A stretch of 64,000 bases of DNA. It comes from CAINVV01 sp037137375 (lineage in GTDB: Bacteria; Bacteroidota; Bacteroidia; Bacteroidales; Prolixibacteraceae). Position 1 is the stretch's first letter. Each line of letters starts with the position of its first letter. Shown one piece after another: positions 8,219-17,173 of this stretch. The notes below the pieces were generated by a model that was given only the letters and a program-made list of their open reading frames with translations, was not told where the DNA came from and did not search any database. A program made the translations under genes and the position numbers. The stretch is from NCBI GenBank assembly GCA_037137375.1, contig JBAXKJ010000002.1, forward strand, positions 124,001 through 188,000, written 5' to 3'.

Positions 8219-9436
8219 ATGAGTTTCAACTACCAGGATATTAGAAAGGATTTTCCGATTCTTGACCAGAAAGTCAACAAGCGTCCGTGGGTTTACTTTG
8301 ACAATGCGGCAACGTCTCAACGTCCACTTCAGGTCATTGAAAAAATTCGTGAATTTTCTGTCAATACCAATGCCAATATCCACCGCGGTACTCATTTTCA
8401 TGCGATTAAAACTACTGAAGCATACGAAAATTCACGCGATATAGTGCGCGATTTCATCCATGCCGGAGAGCGGGAAGAGATCATTTTTACCCATGGCACT
8501 ACGGAATCTATCAATCTGGTAGCAAGATCTTTCTGCGAGAAATATCTTGCTGAAGGCGATGAGATCCTTGTCACGGAAATGGAACATCATGCCAATATTG
8601 TTCCCTGGCAGATGGCTTGCGAGCGCCATGGGGCCACCTTAAAATATATTCCTTTTGATGATTCAGGTGAACTTCAGTCCGATCTGCTAGAACAGATGAT
8701 TACTGATCGCACAAAGCTTTTTGCGGTCACCCATGTGGCCAATACCTTGGGAACAATTAACCCTGTCCGGGAACTGATCCGCATCGCCCACAGCCGTAAT
8801 GTTCCAGTGTTGGTAGATGGCGCCCAGAGCGTACCACATATTGCTGTTGACGTTCAGGACCTGGATTGCGACTTCTATGTTTTTTCCGGACACAAGATAT
8901 ACGGTCCTACCGGGATTGGCGTACTCTACGGAAAACGCAAATGGCTCGACGCCATTCCACCATTTTTAGGAGGAGGAGAGATGATCGACAGGGTCACCTT
9001 CGAAAAAACCACCTACAACGAGCTGCCTCACAAGTTTGAAGCAGGTACGCCACATTACGTCGGGGCCATTGCGCTTGGAACTGCCATTCAGTACCTCCTT
9101 CAGGTAGGACTCGACCCAATTGCCACCTACGAACATCATTTGCTGACCTATGCCACAGAAAAAATGATGGCTTTGGGAGATGTCCGGATTTTCGGCGAGT
9201 CACCAACCAAAACAGGGGTAATCTGTTTTCAACTTGGTCAGATTCATCCGTTTGACCTTGGAACCCTACTGGATCAACTTGGCATTGCCGTTCGTACCGG
9301 CAGATTGTGCGCAGATCCTGTAATGGATCATTTTGGAGTATCAGCCATGACCCGCGCCTCATTTGCCTATTACAACACCGTTGAGGAAATTGATTCTTTC
9401 ATTGCTGCACTTACCCGCATCAGGACGATGTTTTAA
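8219..9436 (+). CDS. sufS: Cysteine desulfurase SufS (group II)
   Basis: SufS is a PLP enzyme that removes sulfur from cysteine as a persulfide for the SUF scaffold. The 405-residue frame has the PLP lysine in FSGHKIYGPTGIGVLYGK near residue 226, the conserved His in EMEHHANIVPW and the active cysteine in RTGRLCADP near residue 364. An upstream start at 8192 would overlap the sufD tail, so the ATG at 8219 (MSFNYQDIRKDFPIL) fits the family N terminus better. It lies 14 bases after sufD and is followed by its partner sufE. Confidence 0.96.
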   Translation: MSFNYQDIRKDFPILDQKVNKRPWVYFDNAATSQRPLQVIEKIREFSVNTNANIHRGTHFHAIKTTEAYENSRDIVRDFIHAGEREEIIFTHGTTESINLVARSFCEKYLAEGDEILVTEMEHHANIVPWQMACERHGATLKYIPFDDSGELQSDLLEQMITDRTKLFAVTHVANTLGTINPVRELIRIAHSRNVPVLVDGAQSVPHIAVDVQDLDCDFYVFSGHKIYGPTGIGVLYGKRKWLDAIPPFLGGGEMIDRVTFEKTTYNELPHKFEAGTPHYVGAIALGTAIQYLLQVGLDPIATYEHHLLTYATEKMMALGDVRIFGESPTKTGVICFQLGQIHPFDLGTLLDQLGIAVRTGRLCADPVMDHFGVSAMTRASFAYYNTVEEIDSFIAALTRIRTMF

Positions 9437-9440
9437 TCCC

Positions 9441-9448
9441 TATTTTTG
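9441..9448 (+). promoter_or_regulatory. Possible internal promoter -7 box before sufE
   Basis: TATTTTTG matches TAnnTTTG exactly and lies 15 bases before the sufE ATG at 9464. No good -33 TTG was found at the usual spacing, so this is a weak candidate for extra sufE-DUF59 transcription. Confidence 0.3.
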
Positions 9449-9463
9449 CAAAAAACACAACCC

Positions 9464-9895
9464 ATGACCATCGAAGAAGTTCAGCAATCCATCATCGCAG
9501 ACTTTTCTGTTTACGAAGACTGGATGGATAAATATACTTACCTGATCGAGCTCGGAAACGAACTTGAGCCCATTGATCCTTCTTATAAAGTCGATCAAAA
9601 CCTCATACGTGGCTGCCAGTCAAGGGTTTGGTTGCAGCAAAGACTCGAAGGGGACCACATCATTTTCGAGGCGGAGAGCGATGCACTGATTGTCAAAGGA
9701 CTGGTAGCGCTCCTACTCAAGGTTTTTTCAAACAGGACTCCCCAGGAAATACTGGATTCTGAACCTTATTTCATCGACGAGATCGGGTTGAAACAACATC
9801 TCTCTCCTACCCGCTCTAATGGATTGATGGCCATGGTCAAGCAAATAAAGCTTTATGCCCTGGCCTACAAACAAATTTCACTTCAAAAAAAATAA
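9464..9895 (+). CDS. sufE: Sulfur-transfer protein SufE
   Basis: SufE accepts the persulfide from SufS and passes it to SufB. The 143 residues carry the active-site cysteine in IRGCQSRVWL near residue 51, the same position as in the E. coli protein. A TTG at 9446 extends the frame, but the ATG at 9464 (MTIEEVQQSI) gives the family N terminus. It lies 27 bases after sufS, and its stop is 1 base before the ATG of the next gene. Confidence 0.95.
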   Translation: MTIEEVQQSIIADFSVYEDWMDKYTYLIELGNELEPIDPSYKVDQNLIRGCQSRVWLQQRLEGDHIIFEAESDALIVKGLVALLLKVFSNRTPQEILDSEPYFIDEIGLKQHLSPTRSNGLMAMVKQIKLYALAYKQISLQKK

Positions 9896-9896
9896 A

Positions 9897-10199
9897 ATGG
9901 ACGAAAGAATAGATCTCATCATCGCCAATCTGAAAGAAGTTTTCGACCCTGAAATACCCGTCAATATATACGACCTTGGATTAATCTACAATGTCGATGT
10001 TGAAGGAAATACAGCGACAGTTCTGATGACCCTGACCGCCCCCGGTTGTCCGGCGGCCGATATGATCGTGGCCGATGTGGAGTACATGACCAAAAAAATA
10101 GAAGGCATCGAAGAATGCAAGGTTGAGATTACTTTCGATCCTGCCTGGGACAAGTCCATGATGTCAGAAGAGGCCCGTCTGGAGCTTGGATTCATGTAG
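9897..10199 (+). CDS. DUF59/MIP18-family Fe-S assembly protein (SufT/PaaD-like)
   Basis: A 100-residue DUF59 protein with the family signature FDPEIPVNIYDLGLIY near residues 15-30, TLTAPGCPAADM and the C-terminal FDPAWDKSMMSEEAR. DUF59 proteins act as Fe-S maturation factors (SufT, eukaryotic MIP18) or in phenylacetate degradation (PaaD). Its place as the last gene of the suf operon favours Fe-S maturation. The ATG at 9897 starts 1 base after the sufE stop. Confidence 0.9.
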   Translation: MDERIDLIIANLKEVFDPEIPVNIYDLGLIYNVDVEGNTATVLMTLTAPGCPAADMIVADVEYMTKKIEGIEECKVEITFDPAWDKSMMSEEARLELGFM

Positions 10200-10266
10200 G
10201 AAAATCCTGTTTCTCAACTTATCGGCTGCTCTTACCTGCAGAAATATTTGCTTAACTTAGCGGCAA

Positions 10267-12297
10267 ATGAGTGCTGCAGTTATGAAAACTATTCTCAAAA
10301 TCATCCTTTGTGCTGCCTTTTCCATATCTGTTTATCAGGCAGAATCACAGCCCGCCCAGACGCCGAAAACACCCGATCTTTCCAAATCCAAGTTTTATTC
10401 CGGCTCTCAGCCGTGGACACGATGGTGGTGGTTTGCCTCTGTAATTCGCAAAGCGGATGTTGCAGACAACCTTCAATGGCTCAAGAAAAATGGCTTTGGA
10501 GGAGTGGAAATCGCCTGGGTCTATCCTCAAAACAGGATGCAAAAAGACACCATCCACTATACGCCAAGGCAGCAATGGCTAGGCCGCGACTGGTCTGAGA
10601 TTGTGGCCTATACAAAAAACTGTGCCGACAGTCTGGGAATGGGATGCGATTTCACCTTTGGATCACTTTGGCCTTTCGGGGATATTAAAGTCCCGTTTGA
10701 GGAGGCGACTATGAACATGAAAGATCCCAAATGGCGCCAGGAAATTACTGCCTCCTGGGATTATCCCAAAAAAGGATATGTACTGGATCATCTTAACAGG
10801 AATGCCTTCTATCATTATGCCAAAAGAACAGGAGATGCGCTAAAACCAGCACTAAAAGGTTCCTTGGCCGGGATTTTTTGCGACTCCTGGGAAGTAGAAA
10901 CCAAATATCTTTCGACGAACGGATTTCCCGAGAAATTCTTGCAGCGCTACAAATATTCCATTCTACCCTACCTGGATAGCCTCTATTCCAAACGTAACCC
11001 ATTTGCCGCCGTCCGTTACGATTATTTGAAGCTTTTATCCGAGCAGGTTATAGAAGAATTCTACAAACCATTTACGGTGAAAAGCCATGAGTTGGGTGCC
11101 TATTCAAGGGTTCAGTGCTCAGGCGCTCCCTGCGATATTTTATCAGCCTATGCAACTGTCGATATTCCGGAAAGTGAGGCACTGCTCTATGAACCAGCCT
11201 ATTCGAATATCGTCGCCTCTGCTGCCGGCCTTTCCGGCAAACAGGTAGTGACGTCCGAGACCTTTACCTGTCTTTACGGTTGGCCAAGAGACCATCATTC
11301 CGAAGAGCAGACCGCAGACCTGAAACTCCTGGCGGATGCTCTTTTTGCCAACGGGGTGAACCAGATCATCTGGCACGGGAAACCTCTTAATCCGGCAGGA
11401 CAGGATACCGTTAAATTTTATGCATCTGTACATGTTGGCAAGAGCGGATCACTGGCAAAAGAACTTCCGGCATTCAATAAATATCTTGGGACTGTTTCGG
11501 GGTACCTGAAAAAAGGAACGAGTGTATCACAGGTTGCCGTCTACCTACCAACGGAAGACACCTGGGTTGCCGGGGAACTTCCTGTTAAGAAGCAATTTAT
11601 CTGGGCCTGGGGAGAATATGAGCACAGGTACACCTATCTTCCTGATGAACTAAAGGCCTGGCGACCTTTATGGATCAACGGAGAATTTCTTCAGAAAGCC
11701 GAATTCAGGGAAGGGAAATTAAAAGCGGGAAACCAATATTTCTCAGCCTGTTATGTGGATGTCAAATACATGGACCTCTCATCTCTAAAACGATTATTGG
11801 AGCTCGCAGAAAAAGGATTACCTGTATGCCTCAAAAGGGAACCATCCGAACCCGGTTTTAATCCTTCAAAGATTGAATACTCCACCTTGGTGAAAAAGCT
11901 GAGAGCCCTCAAAAATGTCAGATCCAGCTGGGCAGCATTCTCCGATATTTCTCCCCTGGTAACAGGTACCCAACGAACAGATTTTTGGTGCAGGGAAACA
12001 CCTGAAGGGCTAACCATCTTTTTTGCAAATCCGCGATCCCAGGGATTAAAGTTCCCGCTCGCCTATGGACAATCGCTCAACGAAAAGCAAGAAACGGTGC
12101 AAATTAAGATCAGCTATTTGGGTAAAACCATACCCTACACACTGGTCTTTAAACCTTACCAATCCATTCTTTTAAAGGTCAGCCAAACCGGACTTATTAC
12201 CAATCAGGAAATCTTTTTTCAGCCCGCAACTCCAGTTTTCAAACCACGTATAAGAACAGGAATAGAAAAATGGGAAGTAGATCCCAATCAGAAATAA
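10267..12297 (+). CDS. Secreted glycoside hydrolase, GH106-like
   Basis: A 676-residue secreted or periplasmic protein with a signal peptide (ILKIILCAAFSISVYQAESQ). The mature N terminus reads PWTRWWWFASVIRKADV, followed by GFGGVEIAWVYP. The RWWW...GGVEI pattern is the hallmark of the GH106 alpha-L-rhamnosidase family and its relatives. Characterised GH106 enzymes are usually around 1000 residues with C-terminal beta domains, so this is a short form. It could act on another sugar, and I cannot name the substrate. A second ATG at 10282 (MKTILK) is an equally good start. The stop overlaps the queG ATG (TAATG). No SusC/SusD pair is in the window, so it is not in a typical polysaccharide utilisation locus. 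Confidence 0.72.
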   Translation: MSAAVMKTILKIILCAAFSISVYQAESQPAQTPKTPDLSKSKFYSGSQPWTRWWWFASVIRKADVADNLQWLKKNGFGGVEIAWVYPQNRMQKDTIHYTPRQQWLGRDWSEIVAYTKNCADSLGMGCDFTFGSLWPFGDIKVPFEEATMNMKDPKWRQEITASWDYPKKGYVLDHLNRNAFYHYAKRTGDALKPALKGSLAGIFCDSWEVETKYLSTNGFPEKFLQRYKYSILPYLDSLYSKRNPFAAVRYDYLKLLSEQVIEEFYKPFTVKSHELGAYSRVQCSGAPCDILSAYATVDIPESEALLYEPAYSNIVASAAGLSGKQVVTSETFTCLYGWPRDHHSEEQTADLKLLADALFANGVNQIIWHGKPLNPAGQDTVKFYASVHVGKSGSLAKELPAFNKYLGTVSGYLKKGTSVSQVAVYLPTEDTWVAGELPVKKQFIWAWGEYEHRYTYLPDELKAWRPLWINGEFLQKAEFREGKLKAGNQYFSACYVDVKYMDLSSLKRLLELAEKGLPVCLKREPSEPGFNPSKIEYSTLVKKLRALKNVRSSWAAFSDISPLVTGTQRTDFWCRETPEGLTIFFANPRSQGLKFPLAYGQSLNEKQETVQIKISYLGKTIPYTLVFKPYQSILLKVSQTGLITNQEIFFQPATPVFKPRIRTGIEKWEVDPNQK

Positions 12298-13235
12298 TGA
12301 AGCCATCGCACCAGTCATTCAGCACGTTAATTAAGGCACAGGCTTTAAAGCTTGGGTTTGACGACTGCGGCATTTCAAAAGTGAAACTTTTGGATGAAGA
12401 TAGTAACAGATTACTTGATTGGCTCAATAAAGGTTACCATGGCACGATGGGATATATGGCTAACCATTTCGAGAAAAGAGTAAATCCTGCGCTGCTCGTG
12501 GAAGGTTCAAAATCAGTTATTTCTGTCCTGTTGAATTACTATACTGATCAAAGGCAGGAGGATCCCGAGGCTCCAAAGATCTCGAAGTATGCCCTGGGAA
12601 AAGATTACCATGATGTTCTTAAAACGAAACTTTTCACCCTGCTCGACTATATCCAAACAGAATTAGCCCCCTGCGAAGGCCGTGCCTTTGTCGACTCCGC
12701 TCCATTATTGGAAAAAGCTCTCGCAAAAGAAGCAGGACTCGGCTGGATTGGAAAAAACTCACTCCTGATCCACCCCAGGATGGGCAGTTTTGTCTTCATC
12801 GGCGAGCTGGTTCTTGACCTGGAACTCGAATATGACGAACCCTTCGGCAACAGTCTTTGTGGATCCTGCACACGTTGCATGGATAGTTGTCCGACGGGAG
12901 CCATCCTGGCCCCTGCAGTGATTGATGCCAGAAAATGTATTTCCTATCTGACCATCGAAACGAAGGAGGATATTCCTGAACACCTTACTGGAAATCTGTC
13001 CAATTGCCTAGTTGGATGCGATATATGTCAACAGGTTTGCCCCTGGAACAGTAAGGCGAAACAGCACAATGTCGCAGAATTTCAACCGGAACCGGAACTT
13101 TTGAACATGAGTGTTATCGAATGGCAATCCCTGGAAAAACCTCAATATAACAGACTTTTTAAAGGTTCAGCAGTGGAGCGGGCAGGCTATTTGCGCATGA
13201 AAAGAACACTGGGACACCTGTTTAGGCAAAAATGA
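12297..13235 (+). CDS. queG: Epoxyqueuosine reductase
   Basis: QueG reduces epoxyqueuosine to queuosine in tRNA, using cobalamin and two [4Fe-4S] clusters. The 312-residue frame contains the substrate loop FVDSAPLLEKALAKEAGLGW and GKNSLL, then the cysteine runs CGSCTRCMDSCP and CLVGCDICQQVCPW that ligate the clusters. It lacks the extra C-terminal HEAT-like part of longer QueG proteins. The ATG at 12297 overlaps the stop of the glycosidase (TAATG), and an in-frame ATG at 12270 would overlap it by 28 bases. queA, the preceding step, is also in this window at 35458. Confidence 0.94.
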   Translation: MKPSHQSFSTLIKAQALKLGFDDCGISKVKLLDEDSNRLLDWLNKGYHGTMGYMANHFEKRVNPALLVEGSKSVISVLLNYYTDQRQEDPEAPKISKYALGKDYHDVLKTKLFTLLDYIQTELAPCEGRAFVDSAPLLEKALAKEAGLGWIGKNSLLIHPRMGSFVFIGELVLDLELEYDEPFGNSLCGSCTRCMDSCPTGAILAPAVIDARKCISYLTIETKEDIPEHLTGNLSNCLVGCDICQQVCPWNSKAKQHNVAEFQPEPELLNMSVIEWQSLEKPQYNRLFKGSAVERAGYLRMKRTLGHLFRQK

Positions 13236-13238
13236 TCT

Positions 13239-13246
13239 TATCTTTG
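13239..13246 (+). promoter_or_regulatory. Bacteroidota-type promoter -7 box before the alpha/beta hydrolase
   Basis: TATCTTTG matches TAnnTTTG exactly and lies 44 bases upstream of the ATG at 13291, just after the queG stop. Only a partial -33 element (CCTG at 13217-13220) is present at 18-base spacing. Confidence 0.45.
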
Positions 13247-13290
13247 TCGAGGATCTGCCACCAGAAATCCCCAACCAAAATTTATGGTCT

Positions 13291-14115
13291 ATGACAGAAC
13301 AAACCTGGATCGCTTTTGATGGCCTTAATCTCTATGCAACACTCTGGAATCCGGATACTTCACCGAGAGCGGTGATGGCTTTTGTCCATGGTCATGGTAC
13401 GCACAGCAGAAGGTACGAAGAGTGGTTCCTTAAGTTCTTAGAGGGGGGCTTCGCAGTCATAACTTTCGATCTTCGCGGTCATGGAAGGTCGGGTGGAAAA
13501 CAGGGTACCATTCACCGTTACAACGAATACCTCGAAGATGTTGGACTTCTCATGAGGAAAGCAAGGGAAAATTACGGGGGGTTGCCCGTCATTTTATATG
13601 GTCACAGCATGGGTGCCACCCTGGTACTCTCTTATTTACAGTCCTCTGCGCATCTGCCGGAAATGGCTGTACTTGCTTCAGCCTGGCTTGAGCTGGTGCA
13701 ACCGCCCGGAAAATTTAAGAGTCTCGCCATCTGGCTGGCCGATTCGATATTGCCACAAATGACTATTCAGACAGGGCTGAAGTCCAAAGATTTTGCTCCC
13801 CCCGCCATAAATGATCAGCCGAAAGAGCGCGATCCGCTGATGCACAAGAGGATTTCTGCCCGGTGCTTCAGGGAGGTCCAGCGGGCGACCAGGAAGATCT
13901 GTGCAGAAACACTTCCAACAAAGGTTCCGATGCTTTTCATGCATGGCACCAACGACAGGGTCTCGGCACCCGACGCTTCTGAAAAATTGGCACTCGGCCT
14001 TCCCGGTAGGGCAATCTACCGCGAATGGGAGGGCGGCCCCCACCAATTACTTGCATGGGAGCAGGGGGAATTGGTAACAGCTTTTACCATCGAATGGATA
14101 AACTCACAATTATGA
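13291..14115 (+). CDS. Alpha/beta hydrolase, monoacylglycerol lipase-like (serine aminopeptidase S33 fold)
   Basis: A 274-residue cytoplasmic hydrolase of the Hydrolase_4 family. The oxyanion region is FVHGHGTHSRRYEEW, the nucleophile elbow is GHSMG near residues 108-112, the acid is in HGTNDRVSAPDAS and the base is in GGPHQLLAWE. Relatives are annotated as monoacylglycerol lipases or lysophospholipases. The substrate is not shown here. Its stop overlaps the next ATG by 4 bases (ATGA), so it is likely translated together with the GSCFA protein. Confidence 0.85.
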   Translation: MTEQTWIAFDGLNLYATLWNPDTSPRAVMAFVHGHGTHSRRYEEWFLKFLEGGFAVITFDLRGHGRSGGKQGTIHRYNEYLEDVGLLMRKARENYGGLPVILYGHSMGATLVLSYLQSSAHLPEMAVLASAWLELVQPPGKFKSLAIWLADSILPQMTIQTGLKSKDFAPPAINDQPKERDPLMHKRISARCFREVQRATRKICAETLPTKVPMLFMHGTNDRVSAPDASEKLALGLPGRAIYREWEGGPHQLLAWEQGELVTAFTIEWINSQL

Positions 14116-15119
14116 TAGCATTACGAACAGAAGTCATTTTGCCTAAAATTGAGAACAAGCTATCCTATCGGAGGAATGCCCTGATGGTGGGATCGTGTTT
14201 CACTGAAAACATTGGTAATTATCTTCAGAATCATTGCTTTCCCATCCTGACCAATCCATGCGGAATACTTTACAATCCGGCTTCAATGGCTGATTGTATG
14301 GGTTTCCTGGTAAGTGAACATCAATTTGGAGTGGAAGACCTATTTTTCGCGAACGGGTTGTGGAATAATTTCAATTTCCACAGCAGGTTTTCGGATCCTG
14401 ATCAGGAGCTGGCACTGCAAGGAATGAATGACTCCCTGGCAGAGGCATCCGTTCAATTGAGAACTGCCTCGCACATTTTTCTGACCTTTGGAACCTCCTG
14501 GATTTACCGCGAAAAAGAAAATGGAGAAGTAGTTGGGAATTGCCACAAGCTATCTGCCAGCAGGTTCAACAGGGAAAGATTGACAGTGGAGGAGATGTCC
14601 AATCTCTGGATTAATTTGATCAATCAGCTACTCGCAATTAATCCAAATCTTAGTATTATTTTAACTATCAGTCCTATAAGACATCTAAAAGACGGAAATT
14701 TCGAAAATCAGGTGAGCAAATCGGCACTCTTCCTGTTGGTAGAAAAGTTGATATCTGTCTTTGGATCAGATAAAATCACCTATTTCCCTTCGTATGAGCT
14801 GGTAATGGATGAGTTACGGGATTATCGCTTTTATGCTACAGATATGGTTCATCTCTCCGAGACAGCAATATCTTTCGTGCAGGAAAAGTTCAATGAAATC
14901 TTCCTCGATAATGAGAGTAAGAAAGTATTAATCATAATAGAAAAAATCGTTAAGGCTTTATCGCACAGGCCTTTTCAGAAAGAAAGTCAGTCGTTTCGGG
15001 ATTTTATCCAACGTCAGACGGATGAAATATTAAAATTGGAACTACAATATCCATTTATCAATTTTGGCCATTTAAAAAATGACATCATTCAAAATAAGGG
15101 GGATATAATTTTTTCTTAA
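14112..15119 (+). CDS. GSCFA-family protein (SGNH-hydrolase-like)
   Basis: A 335-residue protein of the GSCFA family, named for its N-terminal motif. Here the motif reads GSCFTENIG near residue 28, so the final alanine is threonine. Later blocks include FLTFGTSWIYR, NCHKLSASRF, ILTISPIRHLKDG and YATDMVHLSE. The order of Ser, Gly, Asn and a late His resembles SGNH esterases, and a hydrolase role is an inference. No signal peptide is visible. The frame extends to 14025 inside the hydrolase, but the ATG at 14112 makes an ATGA overlap with it. Codon use and strand fit the neighbours. Confidence 0.82.
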   Translation: MIALRTEVILPKIENKLSYRRNALMVGSCFTENIGNYLQNHCFPILTNPCGILYNPASMADCMGFLVSEHQFGVEDLFFANGLWNNFNFHSRFSDPDQELALQGMNDSLAEASVQLRTASHIFLTFGTSWIYREKENGEVVGNCHKLSASRFNRERLTVEEMSNLWINLINQLLAINPNLSIILTISPIRHLKDGNFENQVSKSALFLLVEKLISVFGSDKITYFPSYELVMDELRDYRFYATDMVHLSETAISFVQEKFNEIFLDNESKKVLIIIEKIVKALSHRPFQKESQSFRDFIQRQTDEILKLELQYPFINFGHLKNDIIQNKGDIIFS

Positions 15120-15202
15120 CAAAACCTTTACTTATTTTTAAGCGATCTAAAGAACTTTTTTGGGTACTTTGCCGCCCAACAATATCTAACAGTTTGTAAA
15201 TT

Positions 15203-17161
15203 ATGGGATATCTGAATTTTGATAAAGATAAACTGGTCAATTTATCCTATTCACTGGAACGCGAAATCCTGCGGACCAATCGTGCAGGCGCGTACTCGTC
15301 TACCACGCTGGCGGGATGCAATACGCGAAAATACCATGGTTTACTGGTCGTTCGGTTAGACGAACTGGACGGAGGAAAGCATGTTTTACTCTCCTCGCTG
15401 GATGAGACGATCATTCAGCACGACGCGCAGTTTAACCTTGGAATCCACAAGTTTCCGGGTGATTTTTATGAGCCCAAGGGTCACAAATACATCCGTAATT
15501 TTGAGTTCGACACCATACAAAAACACACTTATCGGGTTGGCGGAGTGGTTCTTACCAGGACCAGACTACTCGTCGAACAAGAAAATAAGTTGTTGGTAAA
15601 ATACACGCTTGAGGAGGCTAACAGCCCGACAAAATTAAGGTTTAAACCATTCCTGGCTTTTCGTAACGTGCATTCACTCAGCAAGGCCAATCTATACGCC
15701 AATTCTAAATACACTCCTGTCACCAATGGTATCAGGATGAAACTTTACGACGGGTATCCCGACTTTTATATGCAGTTGTCTAAGAGCTGTGACTTTGTGC
15801 CGGTTCCGGATTGGTATAAGAATATTGAATATATCAAGGAGCAGGAACGCGGCTATGAATTTCAGGAGGATCTCTTTGTGCCCGGATATTTCGAGGTAAC
15901 GATAAAAAAGGGAGAATCAATCTTCTTTTGTGCCGCAACGGAAGAACAAACGCCCTCCACTTTTCTAAAAAGATATGAAGCTGAGAAGAAGCTGCGTATT
16001 CCGAGGGATTCATTTTTCAACTGCCTTCTCAATTCGGGTCAGCAGTTTCTTTGGGGCCGCAAAGATGGCATTGACCTCATTGCCGGTTATCCCTGGTATG
16101 AATCAATTCCGAGGCAGACCCTGACCGCCTTACCCGGCATCTTACTCAGTTACCAAAACAAGAAAACCTTTGAAGAGGTCATTCTCACCAATCTGAAAAG
16201 ATTAAAAAAAGGACTTTTGCCAAAATATGCAGGCATTGAGAGCGGATATGATGCTGCAGATGCCCCATTAATCGCATTTTGTGCGCTTCAGGAACTGGCC
16301 AAACAACAATCACCGAAAGAAATCTGGAAAAACTACGGTTCATACCTCAAAGATATCCTGAACAACTACCGTGAAGGCACTGATTTCAACATCCATATGC
16401 TTGAAAATGGACTGATCTACGCCAAGAAAGAAGGAGTCGCCCTAACCTGGATGGATGATTACAAGGATGGGGTACCAGTCACGCAAAGAGGAGGAATAGC
16501 CGTTGAGATTAACGCGTTATGGTACAATGCAGTGTGCTTTGCCCTGGAACTGGCTGTCTTGTCCGAAGACAGAGCCTTCGTAAAAAAATGGAGGGATCTG
16601 CCCGCACTTATAGCATCCTCTTTCATCGATAGTTTCTGGTGTGAAGAATGTGGTCAGCTGGCCGATTACGTCGATGGAGATTATACTGACTGGTCGGTCC
16701 GTCCGAACATGTTAATCGCAACGGCTCTCGATTTTTCTCCGCTGTCGCGTACTCAGAAAAAATTAATTATCAGTACTGTAAAAAATAAACTTCTGACTCC
16801 TGTCGGAATCCGGACCCTTTCTCCTGAGGATCCTTCCTACAAAGGACACTCAGGGGAAAAGGCCGCAGATTTTTCTGAAGCAGCCCATCAGGGAACTGCT
16901 TATCCCTTCCTGATCTATCCTTTTATCAGGACCTATCTCGAAGTACATAAAGCCGGCGGACTATCCTTTGCAAAAAATTGTCTGGAAGGTTTTAAGAATG
17001 AGATGGCAGAAGATTGTATCGGCACACTTTCAGAAGCATATGAAGGAAATCCGCCGCATACGGCAAAAGGTTCAATTTCTCAGGCCTGGAACGTTGCGGC
17101 AGTAATCATGGCCACTATGCTGGTCGAGAAATTTGAAGATGAAAACAGGATCAAAAGCTAA
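15203..17161 (+). CDS. Archaeal-type glycogen debranching enzyme (amylo-alpha-1,6-glucosidase)
   Basis: A 652-residue debranching enzyme with an N-terminal GDE_N domain (NRAGAYSSTTLAGCNTRKYH near residues 26-45) and a C-terminal GDE_C six-hairpin glycosidase domain from about residue 270. Conserved blocks include WMDDYKDGVPVTQRGGIA, VEINALWYN, YTDWSVRPN and AWNVAAVIMA. In many relatives the first GDE_C block reads as GYPWF followed by an arginine-aspartate pair. Here it is GYPWYESIPRQT at residues 295-306, with Gln 305 where Asp is expected. It should cleave alpha-1,6 branches of glycogen-like glucan. It is the first gene of an alpha-glucan operon and lies 12 bases before the transferase. Confidence 0.92.
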   Translation: MGYLNFDKDKLVNLSYSLEREILRTNRAGAYSSTTLAGCNTRKYHGLLVVRLDELDGGKHVLLSSLDETIIQHDAQFNLGIHKFPGDFYEPKGHKYIRNFEFDTIQKHTYRVGGVVLTRTRLLVEQENKLLVKYTLEEANSPTKLRFKPFLAFRNVHSLSKANLYANSKYTPVTNGIRMKLYDGYPDFYMQLSKSCDFVPVPDWYKNIEYIKEQERGYEFQEDLFVPGYFEVTIKKGESIFFCAATEEQTPSTFLKRYEAEKKLRIPRDSFFNCLLNSGQQFLWGRKDGIDLIAGYPWYESIPRQTLTALPGILLSYQNKKTFEEVILTNLKRLKKGLLPKYAGIESGYDAADAPLIAFCALQELAKQQSPKEIWKNYGSYLKDILNNYREGTDFNIHMLENGLIYAKKEGVALTWMDDYKDGVPVTQRGGIAVEINALWYNAVCFALELAVLSEDRAFVKKWRDLPALIASSFIDSFWCEECGQLADYVDGDYTDWSVRPNMLIATALDFSPLSRTQKKLIISTVKNKLLTPVGIRTLSPEDPSYKGHSGEKAADFSEAAHQGTAYPFLIYPFIRTYLEVHKAGGLSFAKNCLEGFKNEMAEDCIGTLSEAYEGNPPHTAKGSISQAWNVAAVIMATMLVEKFEDENRIKS

Positions 17162-17173
17162 AAAACCAAGGAT

